Below are positions 17,618 to 26,873 of a DNA stretch of 64,000 nt, piece after piece. Each line of letters starts with the position of its first letter. Within the stretch, counting starts at the first letter, position 1. Position numbers and translations under genes: made by a program. Source of the DNA: Lachnospiraceae bacterium (GTDB lineage Bacteria; Bacillota; Clostridia; Lachnospirales; Lachnospiraceae); contig JAAUZU010000008.1 of assembly GCA_014804445.1 (NCBI GenBank), positions 92,767 through 156,766 of the forward strand, given 5' to 3'. The notes beneath the pieces are model-generated. The model saw only the letters and a list, made by a program, of their open reading frames with translations, ran no database searches and was not told where the DNA came from.

Positions 17618-18283
17618 ATGAAGATTTTAGCAGTGGGAGCACACTTGGATGACATAGAGATTGCTTGCGGCGGCACTTTGGCTAAAGCCATCAAAAGCGG
17701 ACATCAGGTCAAGGCGCTTATCATGAGTAAGTCGGGTTATACCAATAAAGAAGGTAAGGTACAACGTGGAGATGATGTTGCTGTTTTAGAGGGCACAAGG
17801 GCATTACATGTTCTGGGAATACAGGATATCGAAATACTTGATTTTCCTACTAAGGATATTCCGTTTGAATCAGAGGTTGTCAATGCGATTGATGTTTGTA
17901 TGAGTGATTACGACCCTGATATCATCTTTACACATCATCCGTTTGATACGCATCAGGCGCATATGGGTGTGAGCAATGCCACGATAGCAGCAGCGAGAAG
18001 AAAGAATACGGTTTTCTTTTATGAGCCCATTACGCCTTCCGGAAGGTCTTACGTTGCATTTAAACCGGGATTGTATGTGGATATAGAAGAAACCATTGAT
18101 CAGAAGCGGGATTCTTTGCGTGAGCATAAATCTGAGTATGCTAAGTTCGGAGCCGAAGACTGGGTCACAGGCTTAATGTGCAGGAGTGGTTTCCGTGGAT
18201 ATGAAATTGGTAAGAAGTATGCAGAAGCGTTTGAGATTTTGCGTCTTGAAATGAGCTTTGCGAAGGACTGCAATCTCATCTGA
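17618..18283 (+). CDS. PIG-L family N-acetyl sugar deacetylase
   Basis: About 221 residues of the LmbE/PIG-L zinc deacetylase family, which remove acetyl from GlcNAc-type substrates. The zinc motif AHLDD is at 8-12 and the second site THHPFDTHQAH lies near residues 105-115. The ATG at 17618 is preferred over the GTG at 17606 because GGAGAG lies five bases before it. No signal peptide, so action is cytosolic. It is followed by an ATP-grasp ligase and a BCCT-like membrane protein, which together suggest deacetylation of an amino sugar and re-acylation with an amino or betaine-like acid. That link is inference. Confidence 0.86.
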   Translation: MKILAVGAHLDDIEIACGGTLAKAIKSGHQVKALIMSKSGYTNKEGKVQRGDDVAVLEGTRALHVLGIQDIEILDFPTKDIPFESEVVNAIDVCMSDYDPDIIFTHHPFDTHQAHMGVSNATIAAARRKNTVFFYEPITPSGRSYVAFKPGLYVDIEETIDQKRDSLREHKSEYAKFGAEDWVTGLMCRSGFRGYEIGKKYAEAFEILRLEMSFAKDCNLI

Positions 18284-18314
18284 GGCTGTTTAGGAAAGGT
18301 GAAGAAAAAGAAAT

Positions 18315-19454
18315 ATGATAAGAGAAGTGAAAAATCACGAGGTTATTATCTTTGCCCTGGACCATTATAATCCGCTTGGCTTAGTGCGCAGCTTTGGTGA
18401 AGAAGGCATTCATTCCATTGTTGTTGCACAGAAGAGCAGAACGGATATATCCAGATACAGTAAGTATACGAAGGAGTATATTGCGGTAGAGACTACACAG
18501 GAAGGATATGAGTGGCTGATGTCTCATTATCAGGAAACTGCATTTGAGAACAGGCCGTTTCTTCTGACTTGTGACGACCGTACCATTGAATTCCTTGATA
18601 ACCGTTATGATGAATGGAAGAATCGTTTTATCGGATTTAATGGGGGGAATCAGGGTGTCATTACGAAATATATGGATAAATATGTGATTTTGGAAGCGGC
18701 GAAGCGGCATGGTCTCAAAGTGCTGGATACGATTACAGTCGATAAGGGAGAAGTGCCGGCGAATATAGAGTATCCTATTATCACGAAATCCATATCTCCG
18801 GTTGTCGGTGGGTGGAAGTCGGATGTGTTCATTTGTGATACGGAGAATGAGTTAAGGGAAGCTTATAAAAAGATTAGAGCACCTAAAGTCATCATCCAAA
18901 AATATATTGAGAAGAAGAACGAGTATTGTTTAGATGGTTTTTGCGCCAAGAACGGCGAAATTATGTTTACAAGTATTGAAACCACCTATAATTACTTGAT
19001 TAAAGGCTATTATAGCCCGTATATGACAGTAAAGAATTTTAATAAGCCGGAGATAAAGAAACCACTTGAAGATTTAATGCGGGAAGTTGGGTTTGAGGGA
19101 ATATATTCTATTGAATTTTTGATTGACCAGGATGACCAGATGTACTTCAGTGAAATTAATTTCAGAAATTCTACCTGGAGCTATGCATCTACATGTGCCG
19201 GGATGAATCTTCCGATGTTGTGGGTAAAAGCAATGCTTTCAGGTGAGGCTCCGGTAAATGCAGTCAGGGATATTCCGGATGGTTTCATGGCTATGGTTGA
19301 GCCAATTGATTATGCGAAGAGAGTGAAAACAGGTCAGATTACGGCCGGTGAGTGGCTGAAGGATTTTAAGGAAGCGAAGTGCGGATATTATTATAGCGCA
19401 GAAGACCCGGCTCCCTTCTGTGAATGTGTAAAAAAATGGGATTATCTGGGGTAA
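18315..19454 (+). CDS. ATP-grasp ligase (carboxylate-amine ligase type)
   Basis: 379-residue ATP-grasp protein resembling D-aspartate ligase/carbamoyl-phosphate synthase-like ligases. An N-terminal NHEVIIFALDHYNPLGLVRS segment is followed by TKYMDKYVILEAAKRHG, the ATP-binding ITKSISPV and VIIQKYIEKK strands, and the metal-binding SEINFRNST segment around residue 275. These enzymes activate a carboxylate as acyl-phosphate and join it to an amine. Placed between a PIG-L deacetylase, which would free a sugar amine, and a BCCT-like protein, it is a candidate for coupling an amino acid to a glycan precursor. Confidence 0.82.
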   Translation: MIREVKNHEVIIFALDHYNPLGLVRSFGEEGIHSIVVAQKSRTDISRYSKYTKEYIAVETTQEGYEWLMSHYQETAFENRPFLLTCDDRTIEFLDNRYDEWKNRFIGFNGGNQGVITKYMDKYVILEAAKRHGLKVLDTITVDKGEVPANIEYPIITKSISPVVGGWKSDVFICDTENELREAYKKIRAPKVIIQKYIEKKNEYCLDGFCAKNGEIMFTSIETTYNYLIKGYYSPYMTVKNFNKPEIKKPLEDLMREVGFEGIYSIEFLIDQDDQMYFSEINFRNSTWSYASTCAGMNLPMLWVKAMLSGEAPVNAVRDIPDGFMAMVEPIDYAKRVKTGQITAGEWLKDFKEAKCGYYYSAEDPAPFCECVKKWDYLG

Positions 19455-19478
19455 TCGTATGGATGGAGATACATTATT

Positions 19479-20663
19479 ATGAACATATTTGACAAAATTA
19501 TCTATCTGGTGGGAGCAATTACAACCGTCTTCTGCGTCGTTTTATGTCTTGTTTTGTTTTTTACAACCAAAAGCAAAAAGGCAAATGGCGAGAGAAACGA
19601 GCTGGACAATAAGACACAGGAAAAACCATGGACATTATCTACCTGGATTGCAGGCGTGTTTGTAGCCGGAACCGGTGTTGCATTGATGTATGCTCCCGCT
19701 GATTTGGTCGGATACATAAAAGAAGGGCTGAATCCGGTGGAGTCGATTACGATGGTCGCTCTGCTGAATGGGGCGCCTGTTTGGGCTTTGTATTCTATCA
19801 TGGGATTGTGGTACATGAAGCATATGGATTCCAAAATCGGTAAGCTTGCAGCAATGCTTTCAACTGTCTTGGGCATGTCTATTTCTCTTTGGACCGGAAT
19901 GAATACAGTTGCTAGATTTGTAGGGCTTTCATTTCCCGGTTTTCAATTCATGCTTGCAGCAATAACGGTGATGATTGCGATGTTGTCTGCAAAACGCAAT
20001 TTATTGAAGGGAATGTCACGGATGGCTTTTCTGGTGTTTGTGTTTGCGTTTTTAGCAGTTATTTCAACACCTCTTACAGACTTTAATTTTTCGCCGATTA
20101 CCGGAGCAATAACGGGTAATTTCTGGAGAGAATATTTCTCGGGCGCAACTGCGGCAAGTTGGATTTTCTGGTTCTTGTCGTGGACACCGACCGTATCAAG
20201 ATGGTTAGCACATATTTCAAAAGGCAGAACTATGAAAGAGTATATTGCGGGAACCATGATTTTGCCCACTGTTCTTGCTTTTGTCTGGATGGCTGTTTCA
20301 TGGATGTATCAGGATGTGATTATTAACTTTAACCTGGCACAGAATATTTCCTCGTTTATACCCTGCATTATTTTCATTATCTCAGGTATTTTGTTTATGA
20401 CGGGAACATTAGATTCTGACTGCAAAGTTTTTACGGAAGATTTGGAATCTTTGAGCAGCGGAAAACTAAAAAGAAATGCCACAATACCTTATTATGGATT
20501 GTTTGTATTATTTTTCTTTTGCCTGTTTATTTCCGGTATTATCAGCAATCCGTTTGCGTTTAACGAATACTCATCTTTGATTTTTATGCCGTTAATGATT
20601 ATGAGCATTGTTGAATGCGGTAAGCTTATAGTAAGAAAAAAGGATAATCGTGATGAGAGATAA
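19479..20663 (+). CDS. Short BCCT-like membrane protein
   Basis: 394 residues with about ten hydrophobic helices. SWTPTVSRWLAHISKGRT at 234-251 followed by LPTVLAFVW closely follows the core BCCT (betaine/carnitine/choline transporter) segment, normally SPFVG-x-F-ARISRGRT with VPTL-FxW. The stretch VWALYSIMGLWYMKH at 101-115 matches the BCCT segment before its amphipathic helix. Typical BCCT proteins exceed 500 residues, so this one is short, and the substrate-box tryptophans are only partly kept. It may import a quaternary amine or act as a sensor or acceptor protein. Assignment is by recalled motif and has not been searched. Confidence 0.65.
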   Translation: MNIFDKIIYLVGAITTVFCVVLCLVLFFTTKSKKANGERNELDNKTQEKPWTLSTWIAGVFVAGTGVALMYAPADLVGYIKEGLNPVESITMVALLNGAPVWALYSIMGLWYMKHMDSKIGKLAAMLSTVLGMSISLWTGMNTVARFVGLSFPGFQFMLAAITVMIAMLSAKRNLLKGMSRMAFLVFVFAFLAVISTPLTDFNFSPITGAITGNFWREYFSGATAASWIFWFLSWTPTVSRWLAHISKGRTMKEYIAGTMILPTVLAFVWMAVSWMYQDVIINFNLAQNISSFIPCIIFIISGILFMTGTLDSDCKVFTEDLESLSSGKLKRNATIPYYGLFVLFFFCLFISGIISNPFAFNEYSSLIFMPLMIMSIVECGKLIVRKKDNRDER

Positions 20664-21606
20664 GATATTAATTCTAGGAGCGGCGGGGTTTATCGGAACC
20701 AATCTGACTCTGCGGCTTTGCCGGGAGCAAAAGAAATTGGTGTTATTCGAGCAAAAAGGGGCACAATATCAGGAAATTGTTCTAGGGTCGGCAAAGGCGG
20801 GGAACATCGAGTTCGCGGAGGGAGCTTTTACGGAATACAAAAGTGGTGATTGGCTGGAGCAGCTTCCCTGCCTTAAGGAAATCGACACGGTTTATCACTT
20901 GATCAGCACGACATGTCCGACGAATTCCAACCGAAATATGGCGGTGGAAATGGAAGAGAATTTGATTGCGACCATTCGCTTTCTGGATGCCTGTGTAAGT
21001 GCAGGGATACCGAAGGTGGTATTCCTGTCATCCGGCGGAACCGTTTACGGCAAGAAGCATACGGGTCTCTGCCGGGAGGAGGAAGAGGCATTCCCCATTA
21101 CGGTATACGGGATGCAGAAACTGAGTATAGAAAAAGCGTTGTATCTTTATCGGCAGATGTATGGAATGGATTACAGGATTATAAGGCTGGCCAATCCATA
21201 TGGACCGTATCAGAAGCCCAATGGTATACAGGGCGCAGTGACGACCTTTACCTGGCGGGCGATTCACAAGGAACCGATTCAGGTGTATGGAGATGGTTCG
21301 GTTGTTCGGGATTATATTTACATCGACGATGCCATAGATGGGATTGTCCGGATTGCAGAGTGTCAGGGAAAGCATCGATTGTATAATTTGGGAAGCGGAA
21401 GAGGACATTCGATAAAAGAGGTAATCGAAATGATTGCCGAAGTGCTGGGAGAGCTGCCGAAAGTCCGGTATCAGGCGGGACGTCCGGTGGATGTGCCGGT
21501 TAATGTGTTGGATATCAGCCGGTTTGAACAGGATTTCGGAAAACTGAAGGCGATAGAGTTGAAAGAGGGAATCTGCAGATTGGTGGAATTTTATCAGAGC
21601 CTGTAA
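20653..21606 (+). CDS. NAD-dependent epimerase/dehydratase (extended SDR)
   Basis: 317 residues: ILILGAAGFIGTN for NAD binding, SSGGTVYG as the serine segment, VYGMQK with the Tyr-x3-Lys pair, and RLANPYGPYQ and GDGSVVRDYIY typical of nucleotide-sugar 4-epimerases. Exact substrate is not readable, but GalE-, WbpP- or WcaG-like functions are all possible. The ATG at 20653 is used; a GTG three bases earlier is equally possible. The start overlaps the BCCT-like gene by eleven bases, so it is translationally coupled. Confidence 0.82.
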   Translation: MRDKILILGAAGFIGTNLTLRLCREQKKLVLFEQKGAQYQEIVLGSAKAGNIEFAEGAFTEYKSGDWLEQLPCLKEIDTVYHLISTTCPTNSNRNMAVEMEENLIATIRFLDACVSAGIPKVVFLSSGGTVYGKKHTGLCREEEEAFPITVYGMQKLSIEKALYLYRQMYGMDYRIIRLANPYGPYQKPNGIQGAVTTFTWRAIHKEPIQVYGDGSVVRDYIYIDDAIDGIVRIAECQGKHRLYNLGSGRGHSIKEVIEMIAEVLGELPKVRYQAGRPVDVPVNVLDISRFEQDFGKLKAIELKEGICRLVEFYQSL

Positions 21607-21648
21607 GAAGTCTGTCACCGTCGGGTTTGCAATATGCGGGGTGTTACA

Positions 21649-22692
21649 ATGGAAGAAATGATTAGTGTGATCGTGCCGATTTATATGGGGGAGCAGTGGC
21701 TGGCACGATGTATCGAGGCAATCAGGAAGCAAAGCTTCCAGAACATAGAAATTATTCTGGTCAATGACGGTTCTCCTGATGGCAGTGGAAAAATATGTGA
21801 TGAATTTGCGGCAATTGACAGCAGAATCAAGGTTGTTAATAAGGAAAACGGAGGACTCTCCGATGCCAGAAATGCCGGATTGGCTGCTGCCACCGGCGCT
21901 TGTATTATGTTTGTGGATGAGGATGATTATATTCATCCTGATATGGCGGCAATTCTTTATCAGACCATGAAAAAAACAGGTGCGGATATTGTGGTGTGTG
22001 ATTTTGTACCGGTACCCGATACCGAAATATTCGAATATCCGGCAATCACCCAACTCTCAGAGCCGGTATGCTTTGAGGGAGAGGAAATCATGAACCAGTT
22101 GTATTACCGCAATCTGCTGACGGTGGTAACATGGAATAAATTATACAGAAAAGAAGTTTTTGCAAAACATGGTTATATCAAGGGGCGGGTACATGATGAT
22201 GAATCGGCAATTCATTTTATTTTGCACGCCTGTCAGAAAACGGCATATATAAAGGAAAAACTCTACTATTATGTGCAGCGGGAAGGAAGCATTACCAGTA
22301 ACCGGAAGTGGAATTATTACAGCGACGGATGGCAGGCATATGAAGAGCGGCTTGCGTTTTTGGAGGAGAACGGATATCCCCGGATGGCTTCTTTTACAAA
22401 AGAGCACATGCTGCATTGTGTAGTTACCGATTATAAAATACTGCAGAGGAATCCGGAAGCGAAGAAAACAGCGGCACATATGCGCGCCGTATTCAAGGAG
22501 TTGATGGCAGATGAGGAAGTCCTAAAGAGAATTCCCGCAAAGGTCAGGAGAAGATATCGGTGCTTTGCAATTCACCCGGTACTCTTTCAAGTATGCGTTG
22601 GGCTGGAAAATGGCTATAAAATAATGTGGGGTGCAGCGCGTAAGGTGAAGAGAACGTTATTCAAAAAAAGAACAATCGTCGATAAAGGGTAG
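21649..22692 (+). CDS. Glycosyltransferase family 2
   Basis: 347 residues with ISVIVPIYMGEQWLARC, LVNDGSPDGSGKICDEF, GGLSDARNAGLA and FVDEDDYIHP. The donor motifs are slightly atypical: VND and VDEDD replace the common VDD and VD(S/G)DD. ATG at 21649 is used rather than the in-frame ATG at 21634; neither has a strong ribosome site. Last + strand gene before the reversed acyltransferase. Confidence 0.85.
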   Translation: MEEMISVIVPIYMGEQWLARCIEAIRKQSFQNIEIILVNDGSPDGSGKICDEFAAIDSRIKVVNKENGGLSDARNAGLAAATGACIMFVDEDDYIHPDMAAILYQTMKKTGADIVVCDFVPVPDTEIFEYPAITQLSEPVCFEGEEIMNQLYYRNLLTVVTWNKLYRKEVFAKHGYIKGRVHDDESAIHFILHACQKTAYIKEKLYYYVQREGSITSNRKWNYYSDGWQAYEERLAFLEENGYPRMASFTKEHMLHCVVTDYKILQRNPEAKKTAAHMRAVFKELMADEEVLKRIPAKVRRRYRCFAIHPVLFQVCVGLENGYKIMWGAARKVKRTLFKKRTIVDKG

Positions 22693-22807
22693 AATAGTTA
22701 CAGGACTGCCTGAGGAAAGGCGCAAAAAGAGGATAATCAAAAAAGTATTATTGCTACTGTGGAATTTTTTGCAGGAAATAGCAGCGGAAAGCACATATTA
22801 CCAGCTG

Positions 22808-22842
22808 AGGGGCGGAAGGTGGTGGAAGATGCTGCCGCCCCT
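22808..22842. terminator. GC-rich dyad between convergent genes, possible terminator
   Basis: AGGGGCGG at 22808-22815 is the exact reverse complement of CCGCCCCT at 22835-22842, with a 19-base loop. It lies in the 169-base gap where the + strand unit and the - strand acyltransferase converge. There is no T-tract on either side, so it is a weak candidate for a factor-independent terminator. The remainder of the gap shows no credible gene. Confidence 0.3.
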
Positions 22843-22861
22843 GTCTTGCTGTAGAAGAAAA

Positions 22862-23938
22862 TCAGAATATCTTCTTCACGATAGGAATATGTTCCAGTAC
22901 AAGAGAGATGCCGTATGCAATCATAAAATAAAAGGTTACATCCACAATTGTTTCGATCAAAAATGATTTCACCCAAAATACGGGAATATAAGGTCTGATT
23001 GCGTTTATAACAATTCCATGAAGCAGGAAAATCATCACGGAATTTCTTCCCAAATGCGCTACAAGTGCGCTTATCCTCTTAGGCAAATGGATATCCTTGA
23101 CTACTACCATAAAAAACACAAAAACGGAAGCGGAGTAGAGCGTTATCAAGGGCGATACATAGCTTCCATAGTACCGGCCATAGCTCAAAACGGACAATAT
23201 CGTATTTTTTTCGGGATAGAACATCGTATAAAAACTGGAACCTTCCCATGCCAAAAAACCGATAAGCAAAAAAGACGCAGCCATTCTTTTTGATATCTTA
23301 TCCGATATTCTTCCTAGATAATGCCCTAAGACAAATAGCGCAGTACTTCCCACAGGAATATATACCTGTCCATAGTCAATCCAATATATTACATACCTGA
23401 TGGCGGTCGGCATTGCACTCCGCACGTATTCAAGATCCGCAAAAGAGGGAACGATTAGGCAAAACACAACGGAAAGGATCAAAAAGTATTCTTCCGATTT
23501 TTTTTCTTCTATAATTTTGCAGAGAAAGGGGGAAACCAAATAGCAGCCTGCCAGCACTGACAAATAGGTTGTCCCGATTCCCCATTCGGATGTGGTGTGG
23601 ATCCAATCCTTTATATTTTGACCTCTTACCAGCGCTTCCAGAATACCAGCCGAAAGGCATAACAAAATGGAAATCAACTGCATAGAAACGATTCGCGGAA
23701 CACGTTTCGTAACTGTTGATTTGATAGAAATTTCTTTTTGCAAGGACAGATAACCGCTTAACATTAAAAATACGGGGACGCAAAATGTAAACCCAAAACC
23801 TATAAATCCATATTCAAACCATTTATATGTTCCGGCTTCGAAGGTATAACAGCTTTTGCCGTGTATTGAAATCACGCCCCAAGTTGCCAGAATTCTCAGT
23901 AAATCAACCCATTCTATTCGTTTCCTCTGTTTTTCCAT
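22862..23938 (-). CDS. Acyltransferase 3 family membrane protein (first AT3)
   Basis: 358 residues, about ten helices, of the OafA/NolL-type acyltransferase 3 family, which O-acetylate or O-succinylate surface sugars. Features are RIEWVDLLRILATWGVISIHG at the N-terminus, VFLMLSGYLSL, and HLGRNSVMIFLLHG near the C-terminus. The start at 23938 gives the normal AT3 N-terminus; the longer version to 24052 adds a poor extension. It is the only - strand gene inside the glycan locus and has its own promoter at 23985-24013, suggesting a later insertion or independent regulation. Confidence 0.86.
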   Translation of the reverse strand: MEKQRKRIEWVDLLRILATWGVISIHGKSCYTFEAGTYKWFEYGFIGFGFTFCVPVFLMLSGYLSLQKEISIKSTVTKRVPRIVSMQLISILLCLSAGILEALVRGQNIKDWIHTTSEWGIGTTYLSVLAGCYLVSPFLCKIIEEKKSEEYFLILSVVFCLIVPSFADLEYVRSAMPTAIRYVIYWIDYGQVYIPVGSTALFVLGHYLGRISDKISKRMAASFLLIGFLAWEGSSFYTMFYPEKNTILSVLSYGRYYGSYVSPLITLYSASVFVFFMVVVKDIHLPKRISALVAHLGRNSVMIFLLHGIVINAIRPYIPVFWVKSFLIETIVDVTFYFMIAYGISLVLEHIPIVKKIF

Positions 23939-23984
23939 TCTCGTACCAGCTTTCTGAAAATAATATTTTTTAATATTTCTGATA

Positions 23985-24013
23985 ATTATATAATAGGTCT
24001 TGGCTAATATCAA
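23985..24013 (-). promoter_or_regulatory. Promoter of the reversed acyltransferase
   Basis: On the - strand TTGATA (24008-24013), a 17-base spacer and TATAAT (23985-23990). It points into the acyltransferase gene and is divergent from the promoter at 24095. The surrounding 241-base gap (23939-24179) is AT-rich and holds no gene. Confidence 0.62.
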
Positions 24014-24094
24014 TCTTTTATCTGGTTTGAGTTTCGTAAATTGTCTATGCAAAAGTTGAAATTTTTAAATTGGGGAAATGCAGGAAGGTTTCTG

Positions 24095-24123
24095 TTGAAA
24101 ACGAATGGCGGGTATATTATAAT
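24095..24123 (+). promoter_or_regulatory. Promoter of the GtrII-like/Wzx unit
   Basis: TTGAAA at 24095-24100, a 17-base spacer and TATAAT at 24118-24123. Transcription would begin about 45 bases before the ATG at 24180, which has a GGGAG site. Divergent to the acyltransferase promoter about 80 bases away. Confidence 0.65.
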
Positions 24124-24179
24124 GGAAGCATTATAAAAATAGGTTCTTTTGAAGGAAAACGACTGGTGGGAGACATAAG

Positions 24180-25694
24180 ATGGGAAAACGCATGAAAGAG
24201 ATGACAGAGAAAAACTTACCATGGCTATATAAGGGAATGTTCTTTTTTGCGGCAATCTTAGCGGCATATATTCAATTTTTGAATCCATATATTACCTGTG
24301 ACCATATTGGACTGGCAGTTTCCCGACCGGAAGCTTCCTTCGGGATGCGGGAAATACTGAGCGCGTGTTCAGGCGGACGGTTTGGAGTGATTCCATTAAG
24401 CATTTGCTATGTCATTTTGGGAAAACTGCATGTGTCACACTATGAAAACATGTATGTATTGCAAATTATCGGGATTTTGCTGTTTACTGTCTGCTGTGTG
24501 ATGCTCCATAAAATGTTTGCTGTTTTTTTTAAAGATAAAAAGAACGGTCTGCTGTTGGACAGCATTATCTTATTGTGTTTTATCAACCCGTTTATGGTAG
24601 AAGCCTATCTGTATGGATGTTTTGACTGGGCGTTTGGAATACTTCTGGCAGTGATTGCAGCTAAGTGGCTAATCCAAAAAAAGTATATCCGCGCTTTGCT
24701 GATGGCTTTCTTTACGGTATCGGTTTATCAAACGAATATTTTGATTGTGGTAATTATTGCACTTTTTGCATGTTTTTTGGAAAATATAGGACTGGAGCAA
24801 AAAAGATGGAAATTATATGTGGAAAGCATGAAAATATTGCTGACTTGCGGCGGAGCAGCAGCACTGAATATTGTTATATTCAAACTGTATGCGCAAACAG
24901 GTAATGTAATAAATGAGGCGAAAACAGCACAGGCTTCAGGTAATTATTTTACCTTGATTTTTAAAATACTGCGTCAGGTAAAATCAACATATGTGTGGAT
25001 GTTTGGCACCTATCCGCTCAGATTTTTTCCGATATTTATTATGTTGATATGTGGCGGAACGATATTATTTCTGATTTGGAGAAGACAATATTATCAGGCG
25101 TTTATATGGATATTGGGTACAGGAATATTATTTTTGCTTCCTTTTGCCTATATGCTGGCGCAAAATAGCACATGGTGTGCACAAAGGACTTTGTTCCCGG
25201 TATTTTTTGCGGCGGCTATGTTTTTTATGGGAACATTATTCTTTGTCAAGGACCGTCCGAGCCTGTGCCGGATTTTTACGGCAGCTTTTATTCTCTTTGG
25301 AGGAGTGACGTGGTATTACACACAGACATTAATTACGGACTGTTATACAGGTCAGGCGCTTGATTACAGCGAAATGATTTGTATTGAAGCAGAGATACAG
25401 GCCTATGAAGAAAAGACGGGGATTACGGTGGATACGGTATCGTGGATGAAGAGCGCGGATGCAGAATATGTGCATCCACTCTTGATGCTGCAGGATGGCA
25501 ATATATGCAGTCACAGGATTATTTATGATGTAGGGCATGAGCTGCTTGCTTTAGTCAGCCAAAAGGAATATAAATTATTAGGGATGACACAAGAGGAATA
25601 TCAACAATACTTTGGTGATAAAGAGTGGGATGTATTTTGTCCCGGAGAGCAGTTACACTTTGAAGACAATGTTTTGTACTGGGTGATTTACTAG
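24180..25694 (+). CDS. GtrII-like polytopic glycosyltransferase candidate
   Basis: 504 residues with about ten to twelve hydrophobic helices and a hydrophilic C-terminal domain of roughly 110 residues. An acidic first external loop (ITCDHIG), a GRFG segment, and SVYQTN in a later helix resemble GtrII-type serotype-conversion proteins. Those transfer a polyprenyl-linked sugar onto a glycan outside the membrane. The GtrB-like GT2 at 31577 would be a suitable donor-loading partner. A Wzy polymerase is the main alternative. Confidence 0.6.
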   Translation: MGKRMKEMTEKNLPWLYKGMFFFAAILAAYIQFLNPYITCDHIGLAVSRPEASFGMREILSACSGGRFGVIPLSICYVILGKLHVSHYENMYVLQIIGILLFTVCCVMLHKMFAVFFKDKKNGLLLDSIILLCFINPFMVEAYLYGCFDWAFGILLAVIAAKWLIQKKYIRALLMAFFTVSVYQTNILIVVIIALFACFLENIGLEQKRWKLYVESMKILLTCGGAAALNIVIFKLYAQTGNVINEAKTAQASGNYFTLIFKILRQVKSTYVWMFGTYPLRFFPIFIMLICGGTILFLIWRRQYYQAFIWILGTGILFLLPFAYMLAQNSTWCAQRTLFPVFFAAAMFFMGTLFFVKDRPSLCRIFTAAFILFGGVTWYYTQTLITDCYTGQALDYSEMICIEAEIQAYEEKTGITVDTVSWMKSADAEYVHPLLMLQDGNICSHRIIYDVGHELLALVSQKEYKLLGMTQEEYQQYFGDKEWDVFCPGEQLHFEDNVLYWVIY

Positions 25695-25742
25695 CGGTAT
25701 CATAATTGAGTAAAGAAGCAAAATGGAAACGGATGAAGCGGC

Positions 25743-26873
25743 ATGAACAAGAATATTTTCTTTTTTGTAGGAACAGAAGCAGAGTTTATCAAAGTATTTC
25801 CTGTAATTATTGATTGTATGGAAAAAGGCGCTGTCTGCCATATCATAGCTTCCGGACAAAATGATTTGACAAAGAGCCGGATTATGAAGGAGCTTTCGCT
25901 GAACGGTGTTTTTTTAGAACTGAGCAGGGAGAGCGACATAGAGAAAAGTGCAAAGGGTCTGCTCTTATGGTTTATCAAAACATACCGCAGCGCTGTGAAA
26001 AAGATAAAAGAAAAATTTGACAAAATGGATTTTAAGGGTGTGCCCATGGTGGTTCATGGTGATACGGTCTCTACATTGATGGGAGCGCGCATCGGTAAAA
26101 AATTGGGCTGTGTGGTATGCCATGTGGAAGCGGGACTGCGTTCCCATCACCTTTTCAATCCATTTCCGGAGGAGATAGACAGGCTGCTTACGAGCAGGTT
26201 TGCAAGGGTACATTTTGCGCCGGGAGCAGAGCCGGTCAGGAATTTGCGGCGTGCAAAAGGAAAAGTAGTTGATACAGTGTATAATACCATACTGGACAGT
26301 CTTAAATATTCGAAGAATATGCCTGTTGCAACAGAAGGTTTGGAGAGCATCCTGCCCCAGGATTATTTTGTGTTTGTCATGCACAGACAGGAAAATCTGG
26401 CGAATAAGGAATTTGTCAGACAGGTAATGGAGCAGGTGAAGAATTTTTCCCAAAACAGAAAGTGTATACTGATTCTTCATAAGATTACGGAAGTAACTTT
26501 GGCGGAGATGGGACTGTTAGCCGGATTGCAGGCGGATAATCATTTTACGCTGCTGCCACGTGTCGATTACTTTGATTTTATGAAGCTGCTTGACGGTGCG
26601 CAGTATGTCATTACGGATGGGGGCAGCAATCAAGAGGAACTACATTATATGGGTAAACCCTGCCTGATTATGCGGAAAGCAACCGAGCGGCAGGAGGGAA
26701 TCGGTGAAAATGCCTTGTTGTACGGTGGCAGACTGGATATCATGGAAGAATTTGTGAATGTATATGAGACCTATCGGAGGGCGTCTTTAATAGAAGAGCA
26801 CAGCCCAAGCGGGACGATAGCGGAAGTCTTGATAAATATGAAGAGGAGTGAGGCAAAAGGTGCAGCAGAATGA
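25743..26873 (+). CDS. UDP-N-acetylglucosamine 2-epimerase-like protein (WecB family)
   Basis: 376 residues with the non-hydrolysing 2-epimerase pattern: HGDT with Asp107, CHVEAGLRS with Glu129, FNPFPEEIDR with Glu143/144, VMHRQEN, and TDGGSNQEE. The reaction would be UDP-GlcNAc to UDP-ManNAc. The usual N-terminal GTRPE motif reads GTEAEF, so the Arg that binds the UDP phosphate in characterised enzymes seems lost. There is also extra sequence before HGDT. Catalysis is therefore less certain than the fold. Weak ribosome site; the end overlaps the next GT2. Confidence 0.78.
   Translation: MNKNIFFFVGTEAEFIKVFPVIIDCMEKGAVCHIIASGQNDLTKSRIMKELSLNGVFLELSRESDIEKSAKGLLLWFIKTYRSAVKKIKEKFDKMDFKGVPMVVHGDTVSTLMGARIGKKLGCVVCHVEAGLRSHHLFNPFPEEIDRLLTSRFARVHFAPGAEPVRNLRRAKGKVVDTVYNTILDSLKYSKNMPVATEGLESILPQDYFVFVMHRQENLANKEFVRQVMEQVKNFSQNRKCILILHKITEVTLAEMGLLAGLQADNHFTLLPRVDYFDFMKLLDGAQYVITDGGSNQEELHYMGKPCLIMRKATERQEGIGENALLYGGRLDIMEEFVNVYETYRRASLIEEHSPSGTIAEVLINMKRSEAKGAAE

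Noticed and set aside
21028-22053. 341-residue - strand ORF opposite the epimerase and GT2 genes
   Set aside because: His/Ile/Arg-rich composition typical of antisense reading of coding DNA, and no ribosome site. The + strand frames carry clear SDR and GT2 motifs.
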